64,000 bases of DNA from an uncultured Dehalococcoidia bacterium (GTDB taxonomy: Bacteria > Chloroflexota > Dehalococcoidia > Lucifugimonadales > CATQGZ01): the NCBI GenBank assembly GCA_958295685.1, contig OY282365.1, forward strand, positions 2,108,001 to 2,172,000, written 5' to 3'. The position numbers and the translations under genes are program-made. Below, piece by piece: positions 25,417-33,494 of the stretch; position 1 is the stretch's first letter, and the number at the start of each line of letters is the position of its first letter. The notes under the pieces were generated by a model. It worked only from the letters and a program-made list of their open reading frames with translations. It did no database searches and was not told the origin of the DNA.

Positions 25417-26324
25417 GGCGAGGGGCTGCCGACCGTCAGTCCCACGTCCTCCAGTATCTCACGCAGTTGGGCGCGCTGCCGGTCGGTGAAGGGGAGCATG
25501 GGCGGCCGTGAGTATCCTCCCGGCTTGCCCAGCATGTTCATCGACTCCTTGATGGCGACGTACCCGCTGCCCACTTTGAAGAGGTCGTAGGCCCTCGCGA
25601 TCTTGTCGTGCAGCTTTCGCGCTCGGGCCGGATCGGCGCTCGCCGCGGCCTCGTAGAGTTCGACGGCCATGCTTCCGACCACCTGCGGGAGCATGGCCAC
25701 GGCTCCGACGGCTCCCATGGCCACCGCGGGCAGCATGAGGTCCTCGGCGCCGATGAAGACTCCGATTTCGCCGCCGCAGAGCCGAACGAGGTCGGACACC
25801 TGGTTCATGTCGAGCGAGCTGTCCTTGATGGCCACCACGTTGTCGATGCGCGCCAAGCGCTCGACCAGTCGGGCCGGCAGGCGTGTCATGACCGCCAGCG
25901 GGCTGTTGTACAGCATGATCGGGAGTCCCGACTCACCGGCGACGCGCGAGAAGAACTCGACCGTCTCCCGCTCGTCTATGCCGATGTAGATGGGCGGGAG
26001 CGTCATTGCGCCGTCGCAGCCGATCTCTGCCGCGTAGCGCGTCAGGCCGACCACCTCCTCGGTGCGCGTGGCCGAGGTTCCTGCCAGCACTGGGACGCGC
26101 CCGTCGGCCTGGTCGACTGCGATCGAGAACACGCGCATTCTCTCGTCGTGGGTCATGAGAAAGAACTCACCGGTGCTGCCCGCCGAGATCAGTCCGTGGC
26201 AGCCGGCCTCGATCACCAGGTCGACGACTCCCCTGTAGGCGTCCTCGTCGATGGCCCCGTCCCGCGTGAACGGGGTGACGATCACCGCGAAAGAGCCGTG
26301 CCAGTCAACTGAGTTATCGGGCAT
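25413..26324 (-). CDS. Dihydrodipicolinate synthase/N-acetylneuraminate lyase family aldolase
   Basis: 303 residues, single TIM barrel. Class I aldolase with Schiff-base lysine in NVVAIKDSSLDMNQ (about residue 165), catalytic Tyr in IMLYNSPLAV (about 137) and the GSTGEFFLMT loop (about 48). The family condenses or cleaves pyruvate with an aldehyde. The N-terminus PDNSVDWHGSFAVIVTPFTR and the SDR neighbour point to a catabolic aldolase of the broader DapA family rather than lysine synthesis, but this is not certain. Start ATG 26324 follows AGGAGG; an in-frame extension upstream is SDR sequence read in the wrong frame. Second gene of a two-gene unit with the SDR (11 bases apart). Confidence 0.88.
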   Translation of the reverse strand: MPDNSVDWHGSFAVIVTPFTRDGAIDEDAYRGVVDLVIEAGCHGLISAGSTGEFFLMTHDERMRVFSIAVDQADGRVPVLAGTSATRTEEVVGLTRYAAEIGCDGAMTLPPIYIGIDERETVEFFSRVAGESGLPIMLYNSPLAVMTRLPARLVERLARIDNVVAIKDSSLDMNQVSDLVRLCGGEIGVFIGAEDLMLPAVAMGAVGAVAMLPQVVGSMAVELYEAAASADPARARKLHDKIARAYDLFKVGSGYVAIKESMNMLGKPGGYSRPPMLPFTDRQRAQLREILEDVGLTVGSPSP

Positions 26325-26335
26325 TGGGCTGCCTC

Positions 26336-27169
26336 CTATCGCGCGGTCCAGCCGACGTCTATCGGGTATGCGGCTCCGGTTATCGAGCGGGCCTCGTCCG
26401 AGGCGAGGAACATGGCCAGGGCGCCCACCTCTTCGGGTTGTATCAGACTCTTGACGGCGGCGGGTTCCAGCATCACCTTCTCCACGACGTCGTCCTCCGG
26501 GATGCCCCTGGTGAGCGCCTGGTCGGCTATCTGGGCCTCGACGAGCGGCGTCTTCACGTAGGCGGGGCAGATGGCGTTCGCGGTGACGCCGTACTCGCCG
26601 GCCTCCAGCGCGGTCGTCTTGGTGAGGCCGATGATGCCGTGCTTGGCCGAGATGTAGGCCGACTTGTATGGGCTGGCGACGAGGCCGTGTATGGAGGACA
26701 TGTTGATTATCCTGCCCCAGCCGCGCCGCTTCATGCCCGGCAGGACGGCCTTGGTGAGTTGAAAGGGCGCGATCAGCATGATTCTGACGAGGCGGTCCCA
26801 CTCCTCGTCGGGGAACTCGTCTATCGGCGCGATGTGCTGGAGACCGGCGTTGTTCACGAGGATGTCTACGCAGCCCCCGATGGCCACGGCCTGCCGTCCA
26901 AGCTCTCGCGTCTCCTCCATGTCCGACAGATCGGCCTGGAGGAACTCGCCGCCGATCTCCCGCGCAGTGTCCCGCCCCGCCTCGCGGACGTCGTTGACGA
27001 TTACGCGGGCGCCTGCGTCCGCGAGGCGGCGAGATATGACCAGTCCAATTCCGCTTCCGCCGCCGGTCACGAGGGCCACCCTTCCGTCGAGAGGCATCGG
27101 CGCCGCGCGGCTTCCGCTGTCGCTAACGTCGTTTTGGGCAGGTCTGCCCGAGGGGTCATCCATATTCAC
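26336..27169 (-). CDS. Short-chain dehydrogenase, 3-hydroxybutyrate dehydrogenase-like
   Basis: 277 residues. NAD(P)-dependent Rossmann oxidoreductase: TGGGSGIGLVISRRLADAG (cofactor loop, about residue 35), DILVNNAGLQH, catalytic Ser in RIINMSSIHGLVASP, and YxxxK as YISAKHG. LVASPYKSAYISAKHGIIGL and NAICPAYVKTPLVEAQI are close to bacterial D-3-hydroxybutyrate dehydrogenases. The start may be GTG 27169, ATG 27163, or ATG 27097 directly before LDGRVALVTGG; the first ~24 residues look unstructured. It heads the unit with the DapA-family aldolase. Confidence 0.85.
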   Translation of the reverse strand: MNMDDPSGRPAQNDVSDSGSRAAPMPLDGRVALVTGGGSGIGLVISRRLADAGARVIVNDVREAGRDTAREIGGEFLQADLSDMEETRELGRQAVAIGGCVDILVNNAGLQHIAPIDEFPDEEWDRLVRIMLIAPFQLTKAVLPGMKRRGWGRIINMSSIHGLVASPYKSAYISAKHGIIGLTKTTALEAGEYGVTANAICPAYVKTPLVEAQIADQALTRGIPEDDVVEKVMLEPAAVKSLIQPEEVGALAMFLASDEARSITGAAYPIDVGWTAR

Positions 27170-27323
27170 CTATGCTCACTTTCTAGTAGATGTGGGTTGC
27201 GTTGCGGGAACATCTCCGCCGCAGGGTATATGGTAGTACGTCTGTACGTTGGCCTGTCAAGGGGGGGCAAACCTCCCACCCAGCTGGAGTACCTCCGTTG
27301 GATCCCGTCGTTGTGCGGGCTAA
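27170..27323. other. Intergenic stretch, little recognisable
   Basis: Upstream of the SDR. On the minus strand a TTGACA (27264-27259) stands in a plausible position for its promoter, but no clean -10 lies at 17 bases. Nothing else is seen. Confidence 0.3.
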
Positions 27324-27464
27324 GGTGTTGTCGAACAAGACAAAGCCATCACCGACGAGGTCCAGCCCATTATGCCGCAGGGCGCCTTGCCGTTCCAGTA
27401 TGCCGAGGAGAAGAGTTTGACAGGGATGAAGGCGCCGCAGTGTCCAGCAGCCCCACGATGGTGA
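27324..27464 (+). pseudogene. Possible transposase N-terminal remnant
   Basis: Open frame after a TAA at 27321: VVEQDKAITDEVQPIMPQGA, then LPFQYAEEKSLTGMKA, ending TGA 27462-27464. The pattern (polar start, then LPFQYxxEKxxxGMxA) resembles the beginning of some IS1380/IS4-like transposases as I remember them; there is no start codon and no catalytic region. It may be an IS scar next to repeat module A2. The family assignment is weak. Confidence 0.3.
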
Positions 27465-27494
27465 ACGGTATCTATCTGAACGAATCATGCGCCC

Positions 27495-27761
27495 CCTTGA
27501 CGACACCGAACCGCTGTGCTAGAGTATCCCCATGACACAGCCGACTCTCTTCACAAACCAGCCCGCAGGACTCCTGAAGCGCCTGTCACAAAAGTGTCAC
27601 ATAAGTGTCAGAAAGTGTCACATAAGTGTCAGATAAGTGTCACATAGTGTCAGATAAGTGTCACATAGTGTCAGGCAAAATCGGCCCTCTCAGCTACGAA
27701 ATGCCCCTAAAATGTGACACTTCGGCAAAAAATTCACCCCGCCGCCCCTCGTGGCGGACGG
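27495..27761 (+). repeat. Type A repeat module, copy A2 (promoter, mini-ORF, 11-bp array, right arm)
   Basis: TTGACG (27497-27502), 17-base spacer, TAGAGT, six bases, ATG at 27532. A 34-codon frame (27532-27636) begins MTQPTLFTNQPAGLLKRLSQ and ends KCHISVRKCHISVR. The array (27586-27675) is built of AAGTGTCACAT / AAGTGTCAGAT units, mostly 11 bp with some 10-bp. Then come the core CTCAGCTACGAAATGCCCC and the right arm AATGTGACACTTCGGCAAAA, whose word is the exact complement of the array's GTGTCACATT. The outer end to GTGGCGGACGG is shared with A1. Confidence 0.8.
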
Positions 27762-27877
27762 GAACCTATCCCAGATTGGTAGGCGGTATCGTTTATTAGG
27801 ACGGCGCTGCACAGGCGCGGCCTCGTCTGAGGGCGCGGCCTGTGGTCTCGCCGGGAGGGATTCCGGCTACACTGGGG
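27762..27877. other. Intergenic stretch with a dispersed 22-bp word
   Basis: Contains GCGGCCTCGTCTGAGGGCGC (about 27819-27838), found as reverse complement near 7.46-7.48 kb beside the truncated type B module. No gene seen. Confidence 0.4.
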
Positions 27878-27906
27878 TTGACAGTGGCAACGGCGTGGAG
27901 TATAAA
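27878..27906 (+). promoter_or_regulatory. Promoter of the peptide ABC importer operon
   Basis: TTGACA (27878-27883), exactly 17 bases, TATAAA (27901-27906), giving a leader of about 105 bases before the start at 28017. The best sigma70-type match in the window. Confidence 0.75.
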
Positions 27907-28016
27907 GTAGCGCGGGATTCGGGGAGAGCCGCGCCTGAGGCGTGGTTGCTGTCTGAGATCCATTAAGGCCGCTGAGACGTAGAATAGTTGAATCGAAACA
28001 CTTTGGAGGTGGGATT

Positions 28017-29948
28017 GTGAAATGGTCTAGTTCGTTTGGATTGAGGCTGCTGCCGCTTGCCGTGCTTGCCTCGGTGGGCTTCGTGCTTGCCTGTGGCGGA
28101 GCAGAGGAGCCGGCGGCGCCTAGGGCGGCTGACCCGGCGGCGCCTGCGCCGACGGCCGCGTCGATGATGATGGAGGACCCGGCGGCTCCGAGGAAGCCGG
28201 ATCAGCCGGCGCCCGCGGCGCCTGCGCCGACGGCGATGGCGGCGATGGCGCCCGTCCTGAAGCCCACGCCCGTAGTCGAGACGGGGCCCATCATCCAGTA
28301 CACCCCGCCGGATGAGCCTGTGGGCGCTCCCAAGCAGGGAGGCACCGTGCTCTGGGCCGTCGGGAACACGCCCAGCGTGGACTGGTCGTGCCACACCACC
28401 TTCCGGGGCGGTGTGTCGCAGCACGTCTACGAGGGTTTCTTCGTCTTCGACGACCAGAGGGTGGAGGCGCTTCCGCTGTCTCTGGAATCGTGGTCGCTGA
28501 GCGATGACAGCAGCTCGTACACCTTCACGCTGAGGGACGGTCAGACGTTCCACGACGGGACGCCCGTCGAGTCGGCGGACGCGATAGCGTCGACCGAGAG
28601 GTGGTTCGGCAGCACTCACGCAATCGCGGGCGAGGTCTTTGGTCTGATCAAGCCCGTGACGCATGAGGTCGTAGACAGCACTACCTACACGATGTCGATG
28701 GGGCGCCCGTTCGGGCTGTGGCCGGTCTACCAGGCGTTCAACGGCGCCTGGATACAGCCGGAGGAGATCTCGAATACGAATCCGCACGAGTGCATCGACA
28801 CCAGGACGCAGGTCATCGGGTCCGGCCCGTACAGCTACATCGAGTGGATACCGGGCGACCGTGTCTCGATGGAGCGATTCGCTGACTACAAGCCCCGGAG
28901 CGAGCCCGCGAATGGCGCTGGCGGCGGGAAGATAGCCTACTTCGACCGCATCAACGCTGTGGTGGTCCCCGACCACTCCACACGGATAGCCGGTCTCAAG
29001 ACCGGGCAGATACACATCGTGGCGTCCGACGTGCCGGGCGACTTCAAGGCCGACCTGCAGGCCGACCCCGACGTGAACGTGGCCGTGATAGGCCCGGGCC
29101 GCCCGCCGTATCTGGTCTTCAACCTGGGGACGAAGCCCTTCAACAACAAGAAGGCTCGGCAGGCTGTCCTGATGGCTGCCGACATGGAAGCGTGGATGAC
29201 CGCGGCCTACGGCGCGGGCGCCGACTGGACGCTCGACGGCGCCGTCTTCATGTCGGACGGCCCGTGGGCGACGCAGGTGGCGACTGAGAAGTACTACAAG
29301 CCCGACGGAATCGACCTCGACGCCGCGAAGGCCCTCATGGCTGAGGCTATCGCGGAGGAGAACTACGACGGCGAAGTGGTCGTTCTGGGCGGCAACGACA
29401 CTCAGTTCGGGAGAGGCTCGAGCGCCTTTACGCAGCAGCTCCTGGAGTCCCTCGGACTGACGGTCAACAGGCCCAACGTGGACTGGGCGACGGTCATTGG
29501 ATGGAAGAACGCGAATCCCGAGCAGGCGGGCACCCCTGGGGTGTCGCACTGCGCGAGGGACATCAAGCCCGGCGCGAACGCGCCAGGCGATGGCTGGAAC
29601 ATGTACCACACGCGTACGGCTCCGTTCGACCCGCTGACCCTGGAGCCCGCGAGCATCAACTGGTCTTGCGGCTGGCTCGTCAACCCCGATGACTACTCGA
29701 TTCCGAGGGGTGCGGCCAGAGTCGAGGCCGGGGTTCAGGGCGCGCTTCAGCCGCTGACGGACAAGTGGCTGGCGGCGGCCACGCTTGAAGATGCCAGGGC
29801 GGCGATCGACGAGATTCAGGAGTTCATTTACGAAGAGGTCCGCTACATCCAGTTGGGCGCGACCCTCGGTCTGATGGCGTTCCGCAACGAGATGGCCTAC
29901 ACGCCGACGGCCGGTGGGTTCGTTCTCACGGGAGCCTGGTTCAAGTAG
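28017..29948 (+). CDS. Peptide-type ABC transporter substrate-binding lipoprotein
   Basis: 643 residues, solute-binding family 5 (DppA/OppA). The lipobox is in VGFVLACGGAEEP, followed by a long Ala/Pro-rich linker (about residues 30-85), then the bilobal binding domain: SYTFTLRDGQTFHDGTPVES and DRVSMERFADYKP are family landmarks, and GRPPYLVFNLGTKPFNNKKA marks the hinge region. It would capture peptides or other oligomeric solutes outside the membrane and feed the two permeases that follow. Start GTG at 28017, with GGAGGTGGG upstream. The ATPase genes are not adjacent, so they must be elsewhere or shared. Confidence 0.92.
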   Translation: MKWSSSFGLRLLPLAVLASVGFVLACGGAEEPAAPRAADPAAPAPTAASMMMEDPAAPRKPDQPAPAAPAPTAMAAMAPVLKPTPVVETGPIIQYTPPDEPVGAPKQGGTVLWAVGNTPSVDWSCHTTFRGGVSQHVYEGFFVFDDQRVEALPLSLESWSLSDDSSSYTFTLRDGQTFHDGTPVESADAIASTERWFGSTHAIAGEVFGLIKPVTHEVVDSTTYTMSMGRPFGLWPVYQAFNGAWIQPEEISNTNPHECIDTRTQVIGSGPYSYIEWIPGDRVSMERFADYKPRSEPANGAGGGKIAYFDRINAVVVPDHSTRIAGLKTGQIHIVASDVPGDFKADLQADPDVNVAVIGPGRPPYLVFNLGTKPFNNKKARQAVLMAADMEAWMTAAYGAGADWTLDGAVFMSDGPWATQVATEKYYKPDGIDLDAAKALMAEAIAEENYDGEVVVLGGNDTQFGRGSSAFTQQLLESLGLTVNRPNVDWATVIGWKNANPEQAGTPGVSHCARDIKPGANAPGDGWNMYHTRTAPFDPLTLEPASINWSCGWLVNPDDYSIPRGAARVEAGVQGALQPLTDKWLAAATLEDARAAIDEIQEFIYEEVRYIQLGATLGLMAFRNEMAYTPTAGGFVLTGAWFK

Positions 29949-29976
29949 TAGACGAAGCCTCAAGGTAGGTATCAGC

Positions 29977-30013
29977 CAGACAGGGCCGGGGGCGCGCCCC
30001 CCGGCCCTGTCTG
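29977..30013 (+). terminator. Terminator hairpin 1 after binding-protein gene
   Basis: Perfect 16-bp stem CAGACAGGGCCGGGGG / CCCCCGGCCCTGTCTG with loop CGCGC, followed by ATTTAAAA. Confidence 0.75.
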
Positions 30014-30017
30014 ATTT

Positions 30018-30063
30018 AAAAGTCCCTCCCCTGGCGCATAGATGCGCCTAGGGGAGGGACTTT
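30018..30063 (+). terminator. Terminator hairpin 2, directly adjoining
   Basis: AAAGTCCCTCCCCTGGCGCAT pairs with ATGCGCCTAGGGGAGGGACTTT with a single bulged base and a 2-base loop: a ~21-bp stem. With hairpin 1 it probably limits read-through from the abundant binding protein into the permease genes; it could also protect the 3' end of the binding-protein mRNA. Confidence 0.7.
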
Positions 30064-30152
30064 CGCATTCTTCCCGGCCCTGCTAACATTGGCAATCACG
30101 GCGTCATGGCGGCGCCCGATTCGACAGCCTCACTCATGGGAGCAGCAGCCTT

Positions 30153-31094
30153 TTGAAAGAGTACGTAGCCCAGCGCGTCCTGGCGATGCTTCCCGTGCTG
30201 CTCATCGTGGCGGTGTTCACCTTTTCCCTCGTCCACATCGTGCCGGGTGACCCGGCGATCATTCTGGCCGGAGACTCGGGCACGCCCGAGGCGGTGGCGA
30301 ACATTCGGGAACGCATGGGGCTGGACAAGCCGATATACCAGCAGTTCTACGTCTGGCTGACCAACGCGCTCCAGGGCGACCTGGGCATCTCCCCGGCGTC
30401 GAGGGTTCCCGTGGCGGACCAGATCATGCGCCGCCTCGAGCCGACGCTCTCGATAGGCGTCTTTGCGCTGTTGCTGTCCATACTCATGGCGGTGCCTCTG
30501 GGAGTGCTGGCCGCGTGGAAGCAGAACACGTGGGTCGACAGGCTCTCCATGGTCTTCGCGGTGCTGGCGTTTTCGATCCCGGTGTTCTGGCTCGAGTACA
30601 ACATGATCTATCTGTTCGCCGTGAACCTCGAGTGGTTTCCCGCCTTGGGCTACAAGCCAATATCCGAGGGGATCGGGCAGTGGCTCAGACACATCACGCT
30701 TCCCGCGATAGCCGTGGGCATCATCTCGGCGGCCCTGCCTGCGAGGGTGACCCGCTCGACCATGCTCGAGATACTGAAGGAGGACTACGTCCGCACGGCT
30801 AGGGCGAAGGGCCTCATCGAGCGCGCCGTCCTCTTGAGGCACGCGCTCAAGAACGCCATGGTCCCGATCCTGACCATGTTCGGTCTCAGCCTCGCCGCAA
30901 TGATCGGGGGGCTGGTCATCAGTGAGCAGGTGTTCGCCATACCCGGCATGGGTCGGCTCATCGTCGACGCGGTGGCCACCCGCGACTATCCGCTCATTCA
31001 GGGGACTCTGCTCCTCATCGCCGTCTCATACGTGGTGATAAACCTGCTGATAGACCTCACGTACCTCTACTTCGATCCGAGGATTCGGTACTGA
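30153..31094 (+). CDS. Peptide-type ABC transporter permease (DppB family)
   Basis: 313 residues, about six transmembrane helices. Starts LKEYVAQRVLAMLPVLLIVA, with the typical loop GDLGISPASRVPVADQI and the cytoplasmic EAA loop EDYVRTARAKGLIERAV (about residue 210) that docks the ATPase. The C-terminus VISEQVFAIPGMGRLIVDAV is the family mark. The start is TTG at 30153 with GGGAG about 10 bases before. Separated from the binding-protein gene by two hairpins and coupled to the next permease (TGATG overlap). Confidence 0.92.
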   Translation: MKEYVAQRVLAMLPVLLIVAVFTFSLVHIVPGDPAIILAGDSGTPEAVANIRERMGLDKPIYQQFYVWLTNALQGDLGISPASRVPVADQIMRRLEPTLSIGVFALLLSILMAVPLGVLAAWKQNTWVDRLSMVFAVLAFSIPVFWLEYNMIYLFAVNLEWFPALGYKPISEGIGQWLRHITLPAIAVGIISAALPARVTRSTMLEILKEDYVRTARAKGLIERAVLLRHALKNAMVPILTMFGLSLAAMIGGLVISEQVFAIPGMGRLIVDAVATRDYPLIQGTLLLIAVSYVVINLLIDLTYLYFDPRIRY

Positions 31095-32035
31095 TGGCCC
31101 AGGACGTGAGGACACGACCGGCCGGGAGGGCGCTGCTGCATCGCCGGACTCGCCTGGAGCGCTACCAGGACCGCGCGCGCGAAGCCTGGCGGGTGCTTCG
31201 CAAGAACCCGACCATGCTGCTCGGCCTCGCCATCGTCATAGTCATGGTGCTCGTGGCCTTGCTGGCGGGGGTGCTGGCCACACACGACCCCCGGCATCTC
31301 GTCCCCCTAGACCGCTTGGCCTCACCGAGCCTGTCAGTGGAGGAGGGGTCGAAGGGAACCGCGCACCTGTTCGGCTCCGACGAGCTCGGCCGCGATGTCT
31401 TTTCGCGCACTCTATTCGGCAGCCGATCCTCGCTCCAAGTGGGCATATTGGTGGCCCTGGGCACCATACTGCTCGGGACCACGTTCGGTCTGATCTCCGG
31501 ATACCAGCGAGCGCTGGACTTCGTCGTCATGCGGATAGCGGATGGGCTGATGGCGATTCCGTCGTTTCTCCTGGCTATCGCGCTGATGACCCTGCTGGGG
31601 CCCAGCCTGCGGAACGTGGTTATCGCGCTCGTCATATCGTCCGTTCCCGGAACCACCCGGTTCGTGCGCTCCATCGTCCTGAGTCTCAGGGAGAGGGAGT
31701 TCGTTCTGGCCGCCCGCGCGATTGGGAGTGGGCCTATCAGGCTTCTGGTGTATCACATCTTCCCCAACACAATCCCGCCGGTCCTGGTGCTGGGGAGCTT
31801 CATCACTGCGGGCGCCATACTGTCCGAGGCGGGGCTGAGCTTCCTGGGCGCGGGTCTGCCGCCCGACGTGCCGAGCTGGGGCAACATGATGGGTCAGGGC
31901 CGGACGTTCAACTCCATCGCTCCGTGGATGCTCTTCTTCCCCGGCCTGTTCCTGTCGCTGACCGTCCTCGGCGCCAACCTCTTGGGTGACGGACTCAGGG
32001 ATACCCTGGACCCAAGGCTGCGCCGCCTTCAGTAA
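31094..32035 (+). CDS. Peptide-type ABC transporter permease (DppC family)
   Basis: 313 residues. N-terminal cytoplasmic segment, first helix MLLGLAIVIVMVLVALLAGV, the DppC signature HLFGSDELGRDVFSRTLFGS (about residue 92), EAA loop EFVLAARAIGSGPIRLL (about 200), and EAGLSFLGAGLPPDVPSWG near the C-terminus. Forms the translocation channel with the DppB-type subunit upstream, whose stop overlaps its ATG. No terminator is evident after it. Confidence 0.92.
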   Translation: MAQDVRTRPAGRALLHRRTRLERYQDRAREAWRVLRKNPTMLLGLAIVIVMVLVALLAGVLATHDPRHLVPLDRLASPSLSVEEGSKGTAHLFGSDELGRDVFSRTLFGSRSSLQVGILVALGTILLGTTFGLISGYQRALDFVVMRIADGLMAIPSFLLAIALMTLLGPSLRNVVIALVISSVPGTTRFVRSIVLSLREREFVLAARAIGSGPIRLLVYHIFPNTIPPVLVLGSFITAGAILSEAGLSFLGAGLPPDVPSWGNMMGQGRTFNSIAPWMLFFPGLFLSLTVLGANLLGDGLRDTLDPRLRRLQ

Positions 32036-32132
32036 GTAGGACGTCGGCCCCGGGCGGCGCGGGTCGTCAGCGGCGAGAGCAGCCCTAGCCTTGAGCGGAT
32101 GCGGCCGACTTCGGAGACGTACAGGCGAGCGG

Positions 32133-33329
32133 CTACCAGCTGTCGATGCACCAGGGCATGAGGCCCGCGTCGAACATGGCGTCCGCGCGGGTCAGGGCTC
32201 CGGGGGTGTGTTCCTCGACTCTGCCCGCGTGGCTGAGTGTGCTGAGCTTGACTCCGCCGAGGTACACGGCTCCCAGGTCCGCGGCCGACAGGGTCAGGTC
32301 GGGCTCCTGGTAGGTGGGCCGACAGTCTGCGCCTTCAGGCCCGCCATCGAGGTTCACCCTTCCGTCGTTCCATTCCAGGAAGGGGTCTTTGACCTGGAGC
32401 GTCAGGCTGTCGTTGGTGGAGTATGCCCGGGCGGCCAGGGCCTTCGGGACGTCCACGAGTCTGAACCATGAGGCGTCCTTGAAGGTCTGCCTGAGTCTGC
32501 GTGGGTCTGCGAGCATCCAGAGGAGCGGCTCGTCCGCGGCGCGCTTGTCGGCGGTCACGGTTGTCACGAGGTCCATGTCGAAGCAGAACTGCCATATCGC
32601 CGCGTAGGCGTCGTCCGTGGCCGCGATCAGCTCCTTCACCCTCATCAGGTGGCTGTCTTTGATGCTGTACCAGAGATAGCCATCCGCCCGGCCATCGACT
32701 TCGTACTTCACGTACCAAGCCCTGGGGTCGCCTCCACGTATGGCGGACTGGACGAATCGGAACTTCCACCAGGTGTCGTTGCGCCTGACCATGCCGTTCC
32801 TCATCGCGGCTGCGCGTTCGAACACGGGCGGGAAGACCTCGCGGGCCTCGTCTTCCTCTATGAAGAGCAGGCGGCCCCTGGGTTCGTAGCGCTGGGCGAA
32901 CGCGCCGTGCGGGCGGTCAAGTTCGAGTGTGTATTCGAACGAGCCCATGCCGTAGCCGTAGCGTCCGTAGATGATGCTCTCGGACGCCTGCAGGACGGCG
33001 AGCGGGTCGCCCCACTCGCGCAGGTCGGTCAGCTGGCGCTTCATCAACAGTGTGTTGATGCCTCTCCTTCTGTGGGTGGCCTGCACGGAGACCTGAGCCA
33101 CTGCGCCTATAGGGACGGTCCCTCCTGGGACCGTCATCTCCAGGCCGTAGCTGGTGGTGCAGCCCACGATTCTTCCGTTCTCGAACGCTGCGAGGCTTCG
33201 GTCCAGCTCGAAGATGATCCTGAACCGCTCCAAGTCACCGTCGTCGTAGAAGTTGTTCTGGGCGCGGGCGTTCGCCTTCTTGAGTGTCGGGAAATCTTCC
33301 CAAGTGTTGGGTCGTATCTCGAGGTCCAT
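32133..33329 (-). CDS. Eis-like GNAT acetyltransferase
   Basis: 398 residues, the size of Eis-type proteins: GNAT domain, second degenerate GNAT domain and an SCP2-like C-terminal domain. Acetyl-CoA binding loop QVSVQATHRRRGINTLLMKR (about residue 85). The central part has GRYGYGMGSFEYTLELDR, as in Eis family members, and the C-terminal third (LTLQVKDPFLEWNDGRVNLD) is the sterol-carrier-like fold. Eis proteins acetylate amines, including aminoglycosides and lysines; the substrate here is unknown. ATG 33329 follows AGGAG at 8-9 bases. The C-terminus is tryptophan, so a free aromatic-end carboxylate as in Eis is possible. Confidence 0.8.
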   Translation of the reverse strand: MDLEIRPNTWEDFPTLKKANARAQNNFYDDGDLERFRIIFELDRSLAAFENGRIVGCTTSYGLEMTVPGGTVPIGAVAQVSVQATHRRRGINTLLMKRQLTDLREWGDPLAVLQASESIIYGRYGYGMGSFEYTLELDRPHGAFAQRYEPRGRLLFIEEDEAREVFPPVFERAAAMRNGMVRRNDTWWKFRFVQSAIRGGDPRAWYVKYEVDGRADGYLWYSIKDSHLMRVKELIAATDDAYAAIWQFCFDMDLVTTVTADKRAADEPLLWMLADPRRLRQTFKDASWFRLVDVPKALAARAYSTNDSLTLQVKDPFLEWNDGRVNLDGGPEGADCRPTYQEPDLTLSAADLGAVYLGGVKLSTLSHAGRVEEHTPGALTRADAMFDAGLMPWCIDSW

Positions 33330-33494
33330 ATGCGGCGGCTCCTGTGGTGTCCGGCGGCGCTGAGAGACGCGGATTATAGCACGTGCGCCAGGCCCCAATC
33401 CATGCCGGAACGTGGCCCGGAGCGCATACGGTCTTACGCAGGGGGCCGGGCTGCTGTAGAATTGTGCGACCTGTCCCTGGATGGAGGTTTTCGG

